Positions 1-5,655 of a stretch of 7,114 bases of DNA are shown in pieces. The notes below the pieces were generated by a model. That model was not told the DNA's origin and did no database searches. It saw only the letters and a program-made list of their open reading frames with translations. Each line of letters opens with the position of its first letter. The first letter of the stretch is position 1. Made by a program: the position numbers and the translations under genes. Source of the DNA: Elusimicrobia bacterium RIFOXYB2_FULL_49_7 (lineage in GTDB: Bacteria; Fibrobacterota; OXYB2-FULL-49-7). Where the stretch lies: contig MGVN01000079.1 in assembly GCA_001800515.1 (NCBI GenBank), positions 1-7,114 of the forward strand. The letters are read 5' to 3'.

Positions 1-40
1 CGAATTACTTTATTTTATCGGGTATGTCGAACCGCTGCCG

Positions 41-235
41 TTATGGCAGAGAGTCGCGAAATATTTTTCTTTTATACTCGACGATAAGCGCGATAATAGC
101 TTCAGGTGTTTCCTTCACGATGATCTGTTCGCCTGTGGTCATAAGGATGGTGGTATTAGGATGGCACTCCATATTTTTGATGAGATCAGGGTTTATATAG
201 ATCTCGGAGCCGTTGAGCTTGGTGAGCTTAATCAT
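41..235 (-). CDS. flbD: FlbD-family flagellar protein
   Basis: This small protein of 64 residues matches the FlbD family (SwrD in Bacillus), which is encoded in flagellar operons, often just before motA/motB, and is linked to flagellar motor output or swarming. The family pattern is visible along its whole length: an N-terminal MIKLTKLNGSEIYINPDLI, a central hydrophobic turn followed by TTGEQIIVKE, and a C-terminal helix with IVEYKRKI. The start is fixed because family members begin with the same MIKLT(K/R)LNG. No signal peptide or membrane segment is present, so it is probably cytoplasmic. There is no Shine-Dalgarno sequence; instead a promoter ends only 7 bases before the ATG. The next gene downstream lies outside the window, so the usual mot neighbours cannot be checked. 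The family call is firm; the exact mechanism is not established. Confidence 0.88.
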   Translation of the reverse strand: MIKLTKLNGSEIYINPDLIKNMECHPNTTILMTTGEQIIVKETPEAIIALIVEYKRKIFRDSLP

Positions 236-242
236 ATAAGAA

Positions 243-271
243 ACTATAACAGATTTTTATTGCGATAGCAA
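243..271 (-). promoter_or_regulatory. Sigma70-like promoter for flbD, apparently leaderless
   Basis: On the minus strand there is a -35 TTGCTA (266-271), a 17-base spacer and a -10 TATAGT (243-248). The -10 ends only 7 bases before the ATG, so transcription would start at or next to the first codon. This fits the lack of any Shine-Dalgarno sequence upstream of flbD. Confidence 0.55.
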
Positions 272-372
272 GGAATTGTTGTTCTCCCTTGTTTCCTCTA
301 CCATTGACATGTTACAGAACACCGATCTCCCCTTTTTATTATACTGATGAGTGGCTAATGATAAATCAAAGA

Positions 373-429
373 GCCGGTTCCAGAATACCACTTTGGAAGC
401 GAAACGCCTTGAGGTATTCTGAACCCGGC
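373..429. repeat. Long bulged palindrome (REP/MITE-like element or terminator)
   Basis: Arms 373-389 and 413-429 pair over 16 bp (9 + 4 + 3) with two single unpaired C residues (380 and 426). The 23-base loop holds a second small stem: AAGCG (397-401) pairs with CGCCTT (405-410), with one bulge and an AAA loop. The element sits 25 bases after the receptor stop codon, between two genes on the minus strand. Read on that strand, the stem is followed by TCTTTGATTT, only weakly T-rich, so a terminator role is possible but not canonical. The compact bulged two-tier shape resembles dispersed palindromic repeats. Which of these it is cannot be told from one copy. Confidence 0.6.
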
Positions 430-454
430 CCTAAGTCAAAATCTATAAGTTTAC

Positions 455-2620
455 CTAGACCTTCCAATTCAAGCCAAGATAATAGAAATTGTCTGAAACA
501 CCAAGATTCCCGCGCCAAGGCCTGTTGGTGTAATATGATGCAGGAGGAGTTTGGTTGCCAAAGATGTTTCTGCCGACCAATTTCAAAGAAAGATTACTGT
601 TCAAGTCATAATTGATCGTTGTTCCAACCTCTATACGCGGATCTGCGGCGTAATTCTTACCAGGAACGTCGCCGTAGGTTGTCGCTTCTACGGAGCTTTC
701 ATAGATCCCGCTCACATTCCACGCCAATCTGTTTTTCATGAAATATGCAGTGAAATCGCTCTTTACAATGTGCGAAGAAAACCGCTGCCAGGCATTTCGG
801 TCTGCATTGGTGAGGCCAAGGTCATTATTCGCCTGCTCACTTATACCATTCGGCACAGAATAGCCGTAGGAAACATTGAGCTTGGTGGTGTCTGTCGTCA
901 TCCATCCCACAGTGATCTCTCCGCCCAATGAAGCTATGTCTTCATCACTCTTCGCATTCATCATCGTCCCAAGCCAGCCATCATCGTTCATGATAGCATT
1001 CCATGCAGCCACTCCTACTTCATCAACAGTGTAATCATGCCACATGAGAAGTTTCTTGATCTTGTTGAAGTAGAGATTGGTAGTTACATTAATCTTGTGA
1101 TCGGGTATTTTTTTTGTAGCGCTCAGTTCATAGCTCTGCATGACCTCCGGCTCGGGTTCTGACAAAACATTTGCATAACCCAGGCTGGACAATTTTGAAG
1201 CAAAGTAACCATAGTCTGAAAAATCTACAGCGTCGGGATAATGAAATCCTTCCTGGTAAGATGTCTTGAATACCAAACCAGGGTTTACCTCATAGGCTAC
1301 CGCCACACGGGGCGAAAAATGAGATTTGCTGGAAGGGGTAAATCCACCATGAGTGAAAAGCATCTCCCCATAGGCCACCGAATCAAAACGAGCGCCGAGA
1401 GAGGCGGTAATCTGTTCATTCGCCTTATAAACATCTTCAGCAAATACTCCCATTTCTTTCCATTGTGCATCTACGCTTCCAGCTGCGTCATCGGTGTTCG
1501 AGCCGAAGAAACGGTTGAATGACCTGAATTGACGCATTCCATATAGTCCACCAGCAGCAAATAAGTGATTATCGAATTTGGTGGTTTTGAAAATAGCTTT
1601 TCCTTCGCCGTGGATCTCCGAGCCGCCGACCTTGGGAGTGGTCGGGAAATTTTCCCTTGATCTTTCCTGGCCGAAATCATACATTTCCATAGCACCTTTC
1701 AACTGTATTGAATCCGTTTCGCTAATATCGAATTTATAGCTTGGCGCCACACTTAAGACTTCCTGATGCCAGTTTGAATCATTATCAGTTTTCTTCTCGG
1801 TGGAATTATGTTGCGGATTCAACTCCTGCATAAAAACATTGAGCCTAAACTTGTCATGATTCATATAGGAGGCAATTTTCCAGGATGGCTTAAACCCCTG
1901 CACCTTGGCATTGTTCCGGTATATTTCTCGCGCGCCTGCTACCGTGAAATAATCATACATGTTGTTTGGCTGGTATCCTTCACCATTTGCATAGCCACCA
2001 TAGAGGAAGATATCTTTATTACTCCCGTATGATTTTCCATAACCCATTTCCATTTTATAGAGCTTTTCTCTTATGCCATATTCGCTGCTCACGAACGACC
2101 CCGCATTGTCAGTCCCATTCTTTGGAATTAAATTAACAAAACCATTCAATGCGCCGCTCCCGTGAACTATAGCCCCGGGACCATTTATGATCTCAACAGA
2201 CCTTATGTCCTTAAAAAAGGGACTCTCCAGCATCACTGAATACCCGTGAGTTCTCTGATTAAGATTCTGCCCTTCCAGCAAAAAGAGAGTCTTTGAATTG
2301 TTGTCGGTCAGTATTCCACGCGCTCCATACAAACCCATATTCCTCTCGTGGACGCCTACATGAACGCCAGGCACATACAACTCCAGGAGATGCTTTAAAC
2401 GCGAAATCGGCGCGAGTTCAATTTGCTTCTGACTGATAAGAACTGATGTCCCCGGAGCTTTTTCCTTTGCCATATTAAAAAAGGAACCTGCTATCACGAC
2501 GGGTATTTCGCCGAAAAGCAGGATGTCCTCTTCAGAAACCGAGCTTTCCGATTCACTGGAATACGTATAGGACGGAAAGAGTAATGACACAGCCAAGCCG
2601 ATCAGTAGAAGTCTGCGCAT
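455..2620 (-). CDS. TonB-dependent outer-membrane receptor
   Basis: This 721-residue protein is an outer-membrane gated channel that imports a scarce ligand (iron chelates, cobalamin, heme or similar) using TonB-ExbBD energy. A signal peptide (MRRLLLIGLAVSLLF..., cut around residue 20) is followed by an acidic stretch and a TonB-box-like segment, EDILLFGEIPVVIAG (31-45). The plug runs from about 55 to 167 and contains the typical LLEL-PGV, YGARG and VEIINGPGAIVHGSGALNG motifs. The rest alternates in the way of a 22-strand barrel, rich in aromatic residues, and ends FYYLGLNWKV. The length is normal for the family. I place the start at ATG 2620 because GGGAGG lies just upstream; the longer reading opens with a TTG inside the leader. 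No FRAP/NPNL heme signature, obvious Fur box or cobalamin riboswitch is seen, so the substrate stays open. No linked TonB, ExbB or periplasmic binding protein is in the window. Confidence 0.93.
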   Translation of the reverse strand: MRRLLLIGLAVSLLFPSYTYSSESESSVSEEDILLFGEIPVVIAGSFFNMAKEKAPGTSVLISQKQIELAPISRLKHLLELYVPGVHVGVHERNMGLYGARGILTDNNSKTLFLLEGQNLNQRTHGYSVMLESPFFKDIRSVEIINGPGAIVHGSGALNGFVNLIPKNGTDNAGSFVSSEYGIREKLYKMEMGYGKSYGSNKDIFLYGGYANGEGYQPNNMYDYFTVAGAREIYRNNAKVQGFKPSWKIASYMNHDKFRLNVFMQELNPQHNSTEKKTDNDSNWHQEVLSVAPSYKFDISETDSIQLKGAMEMYDFGQERSRENFPTTPKVGGSEIHGEGKAIFKTTKFDNHLFAAGGLYGMRQFRSFNRFFGSNTDDAAGSVDAQWKEMGVFAEDVYKANEQITASLGARFDSVAYGEMLFTHGGFTPSSKSHFSPRVAVAYEVNPGLVFKTSYQEGFHYPDAVDFSDYGYFASKLSSLGYANVLSEPEPEVMQSYELSATKKIPDHKINVTTNLYFNKIKKLLMWHDYTVDEVGVAAWNAIMNDDGWLGTMMNAKSDEDIASLGGEITVGWMTTDTTKLNVSYGYSVPNGISEQANNDLGLTNADRNAWQRFSSHIVKSDFTAYFMKNRLAWNVSGIYESSVEATTYGDVPGKNYAADPRIEVGTTINYDLNSNLSLKLVGRNIFGNQTPPASYYTNRPWRGNLGVSDNFYYLGLNWKV

Positions 2621-2624
2621 GTGG

Positions 2625-2630
2625 CCTCCC
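2625..2630 (-). promoter_or_regulatory. Ribosome binding site deciding the receptor start
   Basis: GGGAGG on the minus strand lies 4 bases before ATG 2620 and overlaps the alternative TTG at 2632. This favours the ATG and a protein that opens directly with the signal peptide MRRLLLIG. Confidence 0.75.
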
Positions 2631-2654
2631 AATCAATTTATTCCTACTTCAACA

Positions 2655-2683
2655 AGTATAAGCAAAGGCGCCAGCCAAATCAA
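2655..2683 (-). promoter_or_regulatory. Sigma70-like promoter for the TonB-dependent receptor
   Basis: On the minus strand a -35 TTGATT (2678-2683) is separated by exactly 17 bases from a -10 TATACT (2655-2660). The predicted start near 2648 gives a leader of about 28 bases containing the GGGAGG ribosome binding site. No clear Fur-type operator overlaps it. Confidence 0.6.
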
Positions 2684-2712
2684 TGGTTTAGTAAAACATA
2701 TAACATTTGATA

Positions 2713-2741
2713 TTGTGTTGAATTTTTAATTGGGTTATGTT
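2713..2741 (+). promoter_or_regulatory. Possible distal promoter for the ABC unit
   Basis: TTGTGT (2713-2718), a 17-base spacer and TATGTT (2736-2741) form a moderate sigma70-like match facing the ABC genes. Transcription from here would give a leader of about 135 bases carrying the hairpins at 2745-2799. The hexamers are imperfect, so this is a weak call. Confidence 0.3.
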
Positions 2742-2744
2742 CAG

Positions 2745-2799
2745 AGTTTTTGCTAGAGGAAAAGAGTGAAAAACTAGCGGGCAATGCTTCACCCCCGCT
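2745..2799 (+). other. Overlapping inverted repeats with alternative pairings
   Basis: AGTTTTT (2745-2751) can pair with AAAAACT (2769-2775). GCTAG (2752-2756) can pair with CTAGC (2774-2778). AGCGGG (2776-2781) can pair with CCCGCT (2794-2799). The second pairing shares bases with both others, so the stems compete. The layout recalls a switching leader or attenuator upstream of the ABC ATPase gene, but no known riboswitch class is recognised. Confidence 0.35.
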
Positions 2800-2867
2800 C
2801 CCAACGCCCTATCGGTGGAGGCAACCAATTATCTTAAAGTACGAAGGATGCTCATGGGTTATAAATT

Positions 2868-2876
2868 TGTTACAAT
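2868..2876 (+). promoter_or_regulatory. Extended -10 promoter for the ABC unit, apparently leaderless
   Basis: TGT followed by TACAAT (2871-2876) forms an extended -10 element. No good -35 lies 16-18 bases upstream. Only six bases separate TACAAT from the ATG at 2883, so the transcript would start at or beside the start codon, and no Shine-Dalgarno sequence precedes it. Confidence 0.45.
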
Positions 2877-2882
2877 AGAACT

Positions 2883-3632
2883 ATGGAGCACGCTATTATT
2901 GCGAAAGATGTGCACAAGACCTACCGTTCAGGATTTCTCGGCAGGAGACAGACGTACGCGCTGCGCGGGATAGACCTGGCGGTAAAAAAGGGAGAGCTGT
3001 TCGGGCTGCTGGGCAGGAACGGCGCGGGCAAGACCACCCTTCTCAATATATTCTCCTGTCAGCTCCTGCCTGACAGCGGCTCGGTATCCATTCTCGGCAC
3101 AGATATCACGAAACACAATTACTCGCGCGTGAAAAACCGCCTCAACATGTGCTCGGGCAGCCCCAACTTCCCCTGGAGCCTTACCGTCGAAGAAAATCTA
3201 AAATTCTATGCGCTCCTCTACGGGAAATGCGGCAGGGAATGCGCAAAAACAACTTCCTACTGCCTTGAGACCTTCGGCCTGCAGGAATACCGCAAAACAC
3301 GTTATGACCAGCTCTCCTCGGGGAACAAACAGAAGCTCGCGCTCGCCAAATCGCTCATCAACGACCCCGAGGTGCTTTTTCTCGACGAGCCGACCATCGG
3401 GCTCGACCCGGATATAGCGAAAAAGATCCGCACTTTCGTGCAGACGATCCACCGAGAGCAGAAGCTCACCATCATCCTGACCACACATTATATGAAAGAA
3501 GCACAGGAACTGTGCGAGCGCATAGCGTTTATAAAGAACGGGCAGATCCAGGCCATCGGCACAAACCGAGAGATCCTTGATATTACCCATGCGCGTGATC
3601 TTGAGGAGGCGTTCATTGAACTGGCTGAGTAA
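2883..3632 (+). CDS. ABC transporter ATP-binding protein (ABC-2 exporter type)
   Basis: This 249-residue nucleotide-binding subunit hydrolyses ATP at the inner face of the cytoplasmic membrane to drive the permease encoded next. Visible motifs, in order: A-loop region near Y25, Walker A GRNGAGKTT (44-52), signature LSSGNKQK (144-151), Walker B VLFLDE (164-169) with D-loop GLDPD, and the switch histidine H202 in TTHYMKEA. It resembles NodI/CcmA/DrrA-type export ATPases. Two departures stand out: the Q-loop region reads MCSGSPNFPWSLT (89-101), with Gly92 where glutamine normally lies, and the signature is LSSGN instead of LSGGQ. The rest is intact, so the protein is probably active. The start fits because the domain begins within ten residues, as usual. 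Its 3' end overlaps the permease gene by 17 bases, which points to translational coupling. The substrate is unknown. Confidence 0.93.
   Translation: MEHAIIAKDVHKTYRSGFLGRRQTYALRGIDLAVKKGELFGLLGRNGAGKTTLLNIFSCQLLPDSGSVSILGTDITKHNYSRVKNRLNMCSGSPNFPWSLTVEENLKFYALLYGKCGRECAKTTSYCLETFGLQEYRKTRYDQLSSGNKQKLALAKSLINDPEVLFLDEPTIGLDPDIAKKIRTFVQTIHREQKLTIILTTHYMKEAQELCERIAFIKNGQIQAIGTNREILDITHARDLEEAFIELAE
3604..3609 (+). promoter_or_regulatory. Ribosome binding site deciding the permease start
   Basis: A perfect AGGAGG lies inside the end of the ATPase gene, 6 bases before TTG 3616. None of the upstream in-frame candidates (TTG 3577, ATG 3589, GTG 3595) has a comparable site. Their extra N-terminal residues (ILPMRVILRRRS) are just the shifted reading of the ATPase coding sequence. 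Confidence 0.75.
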
Positions 3633-4395
3633 GACCTATGCCTTCGCCTACAGGAATTATATTTTCGCGAAGAGAAATTTCTTCGCGTTCACAGAGATCC
3701 TCTTCTGGCCCATCGTGGGGCTCCTCTCAGTAGGCATCATGGGTGATTTCCTCAACCTGCAAGAGAACACGCTCGCCTTCATCCTGACCGGCGCCATTAC
3801 CGCGGGTGTACTGCAGGTGGTGCAGCTCGATGTCTCATACAGCCTGCTCTACGACATCTGGTCAAAAAGCATAAAGCATACCTTCCTGGCGCCTATCAAC
3901 CAGTTCGACTATATTGTCGGCTCCTGGGTGGTCGGCATGCTGCGCGGAGCAATAGTGTTCGTGCTCCTCGTCCTCTTTTCAGCGAATGCGTTCGCTTTTT
4001 CCATGCCGGGCGTACTGCCAACCCTATTTTTTCTCACCGGAGTATTCCTGAGCGCGCTCATCATCGGCATGATGGTATGCCTGCTCATTCTGCTCTACGG
4101 CCAGCGGGTGGAAGTTACCGCATGGTCGCTTTCCACCCTCTCAATGCTTGTGAGCGGCATCTACTACCCGGTGAGCTTCCTGCCAAAACCGTTCCTTCTT
4201 TTTGCGTACCTTATCCCCTTGACGCATTTCCTTGAATACTACCGGGCCTGGTACGGTTTCCCCCCCGTCTTTTCGCATTCACTACTGACAGGGCTCGCGC
4301 TTTCCGGCCTCTACATAGCTGTTTTCTTCGCGCTGCTGCGCTTCGCTTTTGAACGAGCGCGCAGGACCGGCATGATATTGAGATTGTCTGAGTAA
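3616..4395 (+). CDS. ABC-2 type transporter permease
   Basis: This 259-residue integral membrane protein should form the dimeric channel of the exporter with the preceding ATPase. It opens MNWLSKTYAFAYRNYIFAKRNF, a basic amphipathic cytoplasmic lead-in typical of ABC-2 permeases. About six membrane segments follow: around FTEILFWPIVGLLSVGIMG, LAFILTGAITAGVLQVV, a long hydrophobic run after IVGSWVVGMLRGAIVFVLL, LFFLTGVFLSALIIGMMVCLL, the conserved SGIYYPVSFLPK...IPLTHFLEYYR block, and a last helix near GLALSGLYIAVFFALL. That SG-YYP...P-TH block is characteristic of NodJ/DrrB-like permeases. I chose TTG 3616 because of the AGGAGG 6 bases upstream; the longer ATG 3589 reading is the alternative. 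The 17-base overlap with the ATPase gene ties their expression. No substrate can be read from the sequence. Confidence 0.9.
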   Translation: MNWLSKTYAFAYRNYIFAKRNFFAFTEILFWPIVGLLSVGIMGDFLNLQENTLAFILTGAITAGVLQVVQLDVSYSLLYDIWSKSIKHTFLAPINQFDYIVGSWVVGMLRGAIVFVLLVLFSANAFAFSMPGVLPTLFFLTGVFLSALIIGMMVCLLILLYGQRVEVTAWSLSTLSMLVSGIYYPVSFLPKPFLLFAYLIPLTHFLEYYRAWYGFPPVFSHSLLTGLALSGLYIAVFFALLRFAFERARRTGMILRLSE

Positions 4396-4413
4396 AAGCA
4401 GGGACAGCGACAA

Positions 4414-4443
4414 AAAGGGTACCAGGGGAAACCCCGTGCCTTT
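4414..4443 (+). other. Hairpin between permease and DUF2156 genes
   Basis: GGTAC (4418-4422) pairs with GTGCC (4436-4440), with one U-G pair. After a CA bulge, GGGG (4425-4428) pairs with CCCC (4432-4435) around an AAA loop. Three A-T pairs extend the base. Only three T residues follow, so it is not a strong terminator. It could stabilise the upstream mRNA or reduce read-through into the third gene. Confidence 0.4.
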
Positions 4444-4473
4444 GACTCTTGCCCCAATCGTCAAGGAGCTACC

Positions 4474-5376
4474 ATGACTGCGGCTATCCCTACATTTCCG
4501 GAGTTCTCACCCATCGATTGTGGCCACAAAGAAGAATTGCGTTCGGCGTTCCGGCAGCACCCCCCTGACATTTCGGAGTTCTCCACAGGATTTCTCTACG
4601 GCTACAGCGACAACTTCAAACATGAAGTAACGCGTCTTAACGGGAACATCTGCATAGCGGGGAACCTCCATTACCAGCATTCGTTCTTCCCTCCGATAGG
4701 CGGCAACAGGATCGCTGAAACCATTGAGACGTGCCTCGCCTATCTTAAAAGCAAATACGGCAAGGGAAGGATCAATGCCGTACCGAAAACGCTTGCCGCG
4801 CAGTACCTCAGCGATCCGCGTTTTAAAGTATCCGACGACCGAGATAATTACGATTATGTCTATCTCGTACAGGATCTCGCGCAACTCCACGGTTCGCTCT
4901 ATCAGTCAAAACGCAATTTTGTCAGACAATTTGAGAAGAAATACCTCTACGAGTACAAAGCACTGACGCCCGACATTATTGAACAGTGCAAGCATCTGCA
5001 GGAGAAATGGTGTTCACTGCGCGAATGCAAACTTGACGTCTCTCTTTCTTACGAAACCAATTTTGTTTATAAGCTCCTCAATAATTTTGGAACGTGTGAG
5101 CTCTTCGGCGCGGCACTGCTTATTGACGGCAAAGTACAGGCGTTCACCATCGCGGAACACCTCAACCACGAGACTGCGGCGCTCCATGTTGAAAAGGCGA
5201 ACACCGAGTATCGCGGTATCTATCAGGCCATCAATAACCTTTTCTGCCTTTATGGCCTCAAAGACTACGTTTTCGTGAACCGGGAGCAGGATGTAGGAGA
5301 CGCGGGGCTCAGAAAAGCGAAACTCTCCTACCACCCGCACCACCTGGTGGAAAAGTATAATATCGAATATGTGTAG
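4474..5376 (+). CDS. DUF2156 (MprF C-terminal-like) GNAT-fold protein
   Basis: This 300-residue soluble protein belongs to the DUF2156/LPG_synthase_C family, related to the catalytic C-terminal half of MprF, which moves aminoacyl groups from tRNA onto phosphatidylglycerol. Stand-alone members of this size are common in anaerobes but their reaction is not established. Family motifs seen: YDYVY (126-130), a basic SLYQSKRNFVRQF (141-153) for the usual KRN(H/F) segment, DGKVQAFTIAE (218-228), HVEKANTEYRGIYQAIN (238-254) and NREQDVGDAGLRKAKLSYHP (269-288). No MprF-like membrane half, signal peptide or membrane helix is present. The start has an AAGGAG 5 bases upstream. The gene lies 78 bases after the permease gene on the same strand, before a terminator, so it probably belongs to the ABC unit. 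A role in modifying an exported or envelope molecule is inference. Confidence 0.85.
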   Translation: MTAAIPTFPEFSPIDCGHKEELRSAFRQHPPDISEFSTGFLYGYSDNFKHEVTRLNGNICIAGNLHYQHSFFPPIGGNRIAETIETCLAYLKSKYGKGRINAVPKTLAAQYLSDPRFKVSDDRDNYDYVYLVQDLAQLHGSLYQSKRNFVRQFEKKYLYEYKALTPDIIEQCKHLQEKWCSLRECKLDVSLSYETNFVYKLLNNFGTCELFGAALLIDGKVQAFTIAEHLNHETAALHVEKANTEYRGIYQAINNLFCLYGLKDYVFVNREQDVGDAGLRKAKLSYHPHHLVEKYNIEYV

Positions 5377-5404
5377 GCGGCTGACGAACTACCCATCCTC
5401 TTGA

Positions 5405-5431
5405 TTCTTTCGGAAAAGAACAGTTTTTTTT
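5405..5431 (+). terminator. Rho-independent terminator of the ABC/DUF2156 unit
   Basis: TTCTTT (5405-5410) pairs with AAAGAA (5415-5420) around a CGGA loop. CAG and then a run of eight T residues (5424-5431) follow. The stem is AT-rich and short, but the T run and its place 28 bases after the stop codon make a terminator likely. Confidence 0.6.
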
Positions 5432-5469
5432 CTACATCTCAAAATAATCACATAATATATCAATAGTGT

Positions 5470-5598
5470 ATTGAAATATCATGCAGTATTTCAGTTAATA
5501 GAGCGCAATGTGGGACTATACTCGTTTCACATGCCCTACGATCAGAGCACGATGTGGATAAAATGTACACAATATCAATAATAATATGATATTTCAAT
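5470..5598. repeat. 13-bp perfect inverted repeat pair
   Basis: ATTGAAATATCAT at 5470-5482 is the exact reverse complement of 5586-5598. The left arm also overlaps a local palindrome, TCAATA-GTG-TATTGA (5460-5474). A further AATATCA at 5571-5577 faces TGATATT at 5587-5593. The cluster could be binding sites for a dimeric protein or the ends of a degraded small element. Confidence 0.5.
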
Positions 5599-5602
5599 TC
5601 TA

Positions 5603-5626
5603 TTTGTTGTGATTTGTTTTGTGATT
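5603..5626. repeat. Short 12-base tandem repeat
   Basis: Two adjacent 12-base units (5603-5614 and 5615-5626) agree at 10 positions and share TTGTGATT. This may be simple low-complexity sequence. Confidence 0.35.
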
Positions 5627-5633
5627 AATGTAC

Positions 5634-5655
5634 AAGAGGCTGGGGAGCAGCTCTT
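5634..5655 (-). terminator. Weak hairpin at the end of the nitroreductase gene
   Basis: AAGAG (5634-5638) and CTG (5640-5642) pair with CAG (5648-5650) and CTCTT (5651-5655), with one bulged base and a 5-base loop. It overlaps the last base pairs of the minus-strand gene. No T run follows on that strand, so it could be a 3'-end hairpin but is not a canonical terminator. Confidence 0.3.

Larger units (their letters stand above)
5432..5653. other. AT-rich convergent intergenic region with repeats, no gene
   Basis: Between the terminator of the plus-strand unit and the stop of the minus-strand nitroreductase gene there is no credible reading frame. The stretch is clearly AT-richer than its neighbours and holds inverted copies of AATATCA/TGATATT, a 13-bp perfect inverted repeat, a 12-base tandem and a bulged hairpin near its right end. 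A weak plus-strand promoter-like pair, TTAATA (5495-5500) and TATACT (5517-5522) with a 16-base spacer, could drive a short RNA, but this is not strong. Confidence 0.5.

Noticed and set aside
35..49. CTGCC-GTTAT-GGCAG hairpin at the end of flbD as a terminator
   Set aside because: The stem is only 5 bp, it overlaps the stop codon and no T run follows on the minus strand.
289..615. 108-codon plus-strand reading frame partly antisense to the receptor gene
   Set aside because: It runs across the bulged palindrome and into the receptor C-terminus, has no ribosome binding site and shows no family motif.
2640..2760. Fur box or cobalamin riboswitch upstream of the TonB-dependent receptor
   Set aside because: No GATAATGATAATCATTATC-like site and no cobalamin riboswitch core could be found on either strand.
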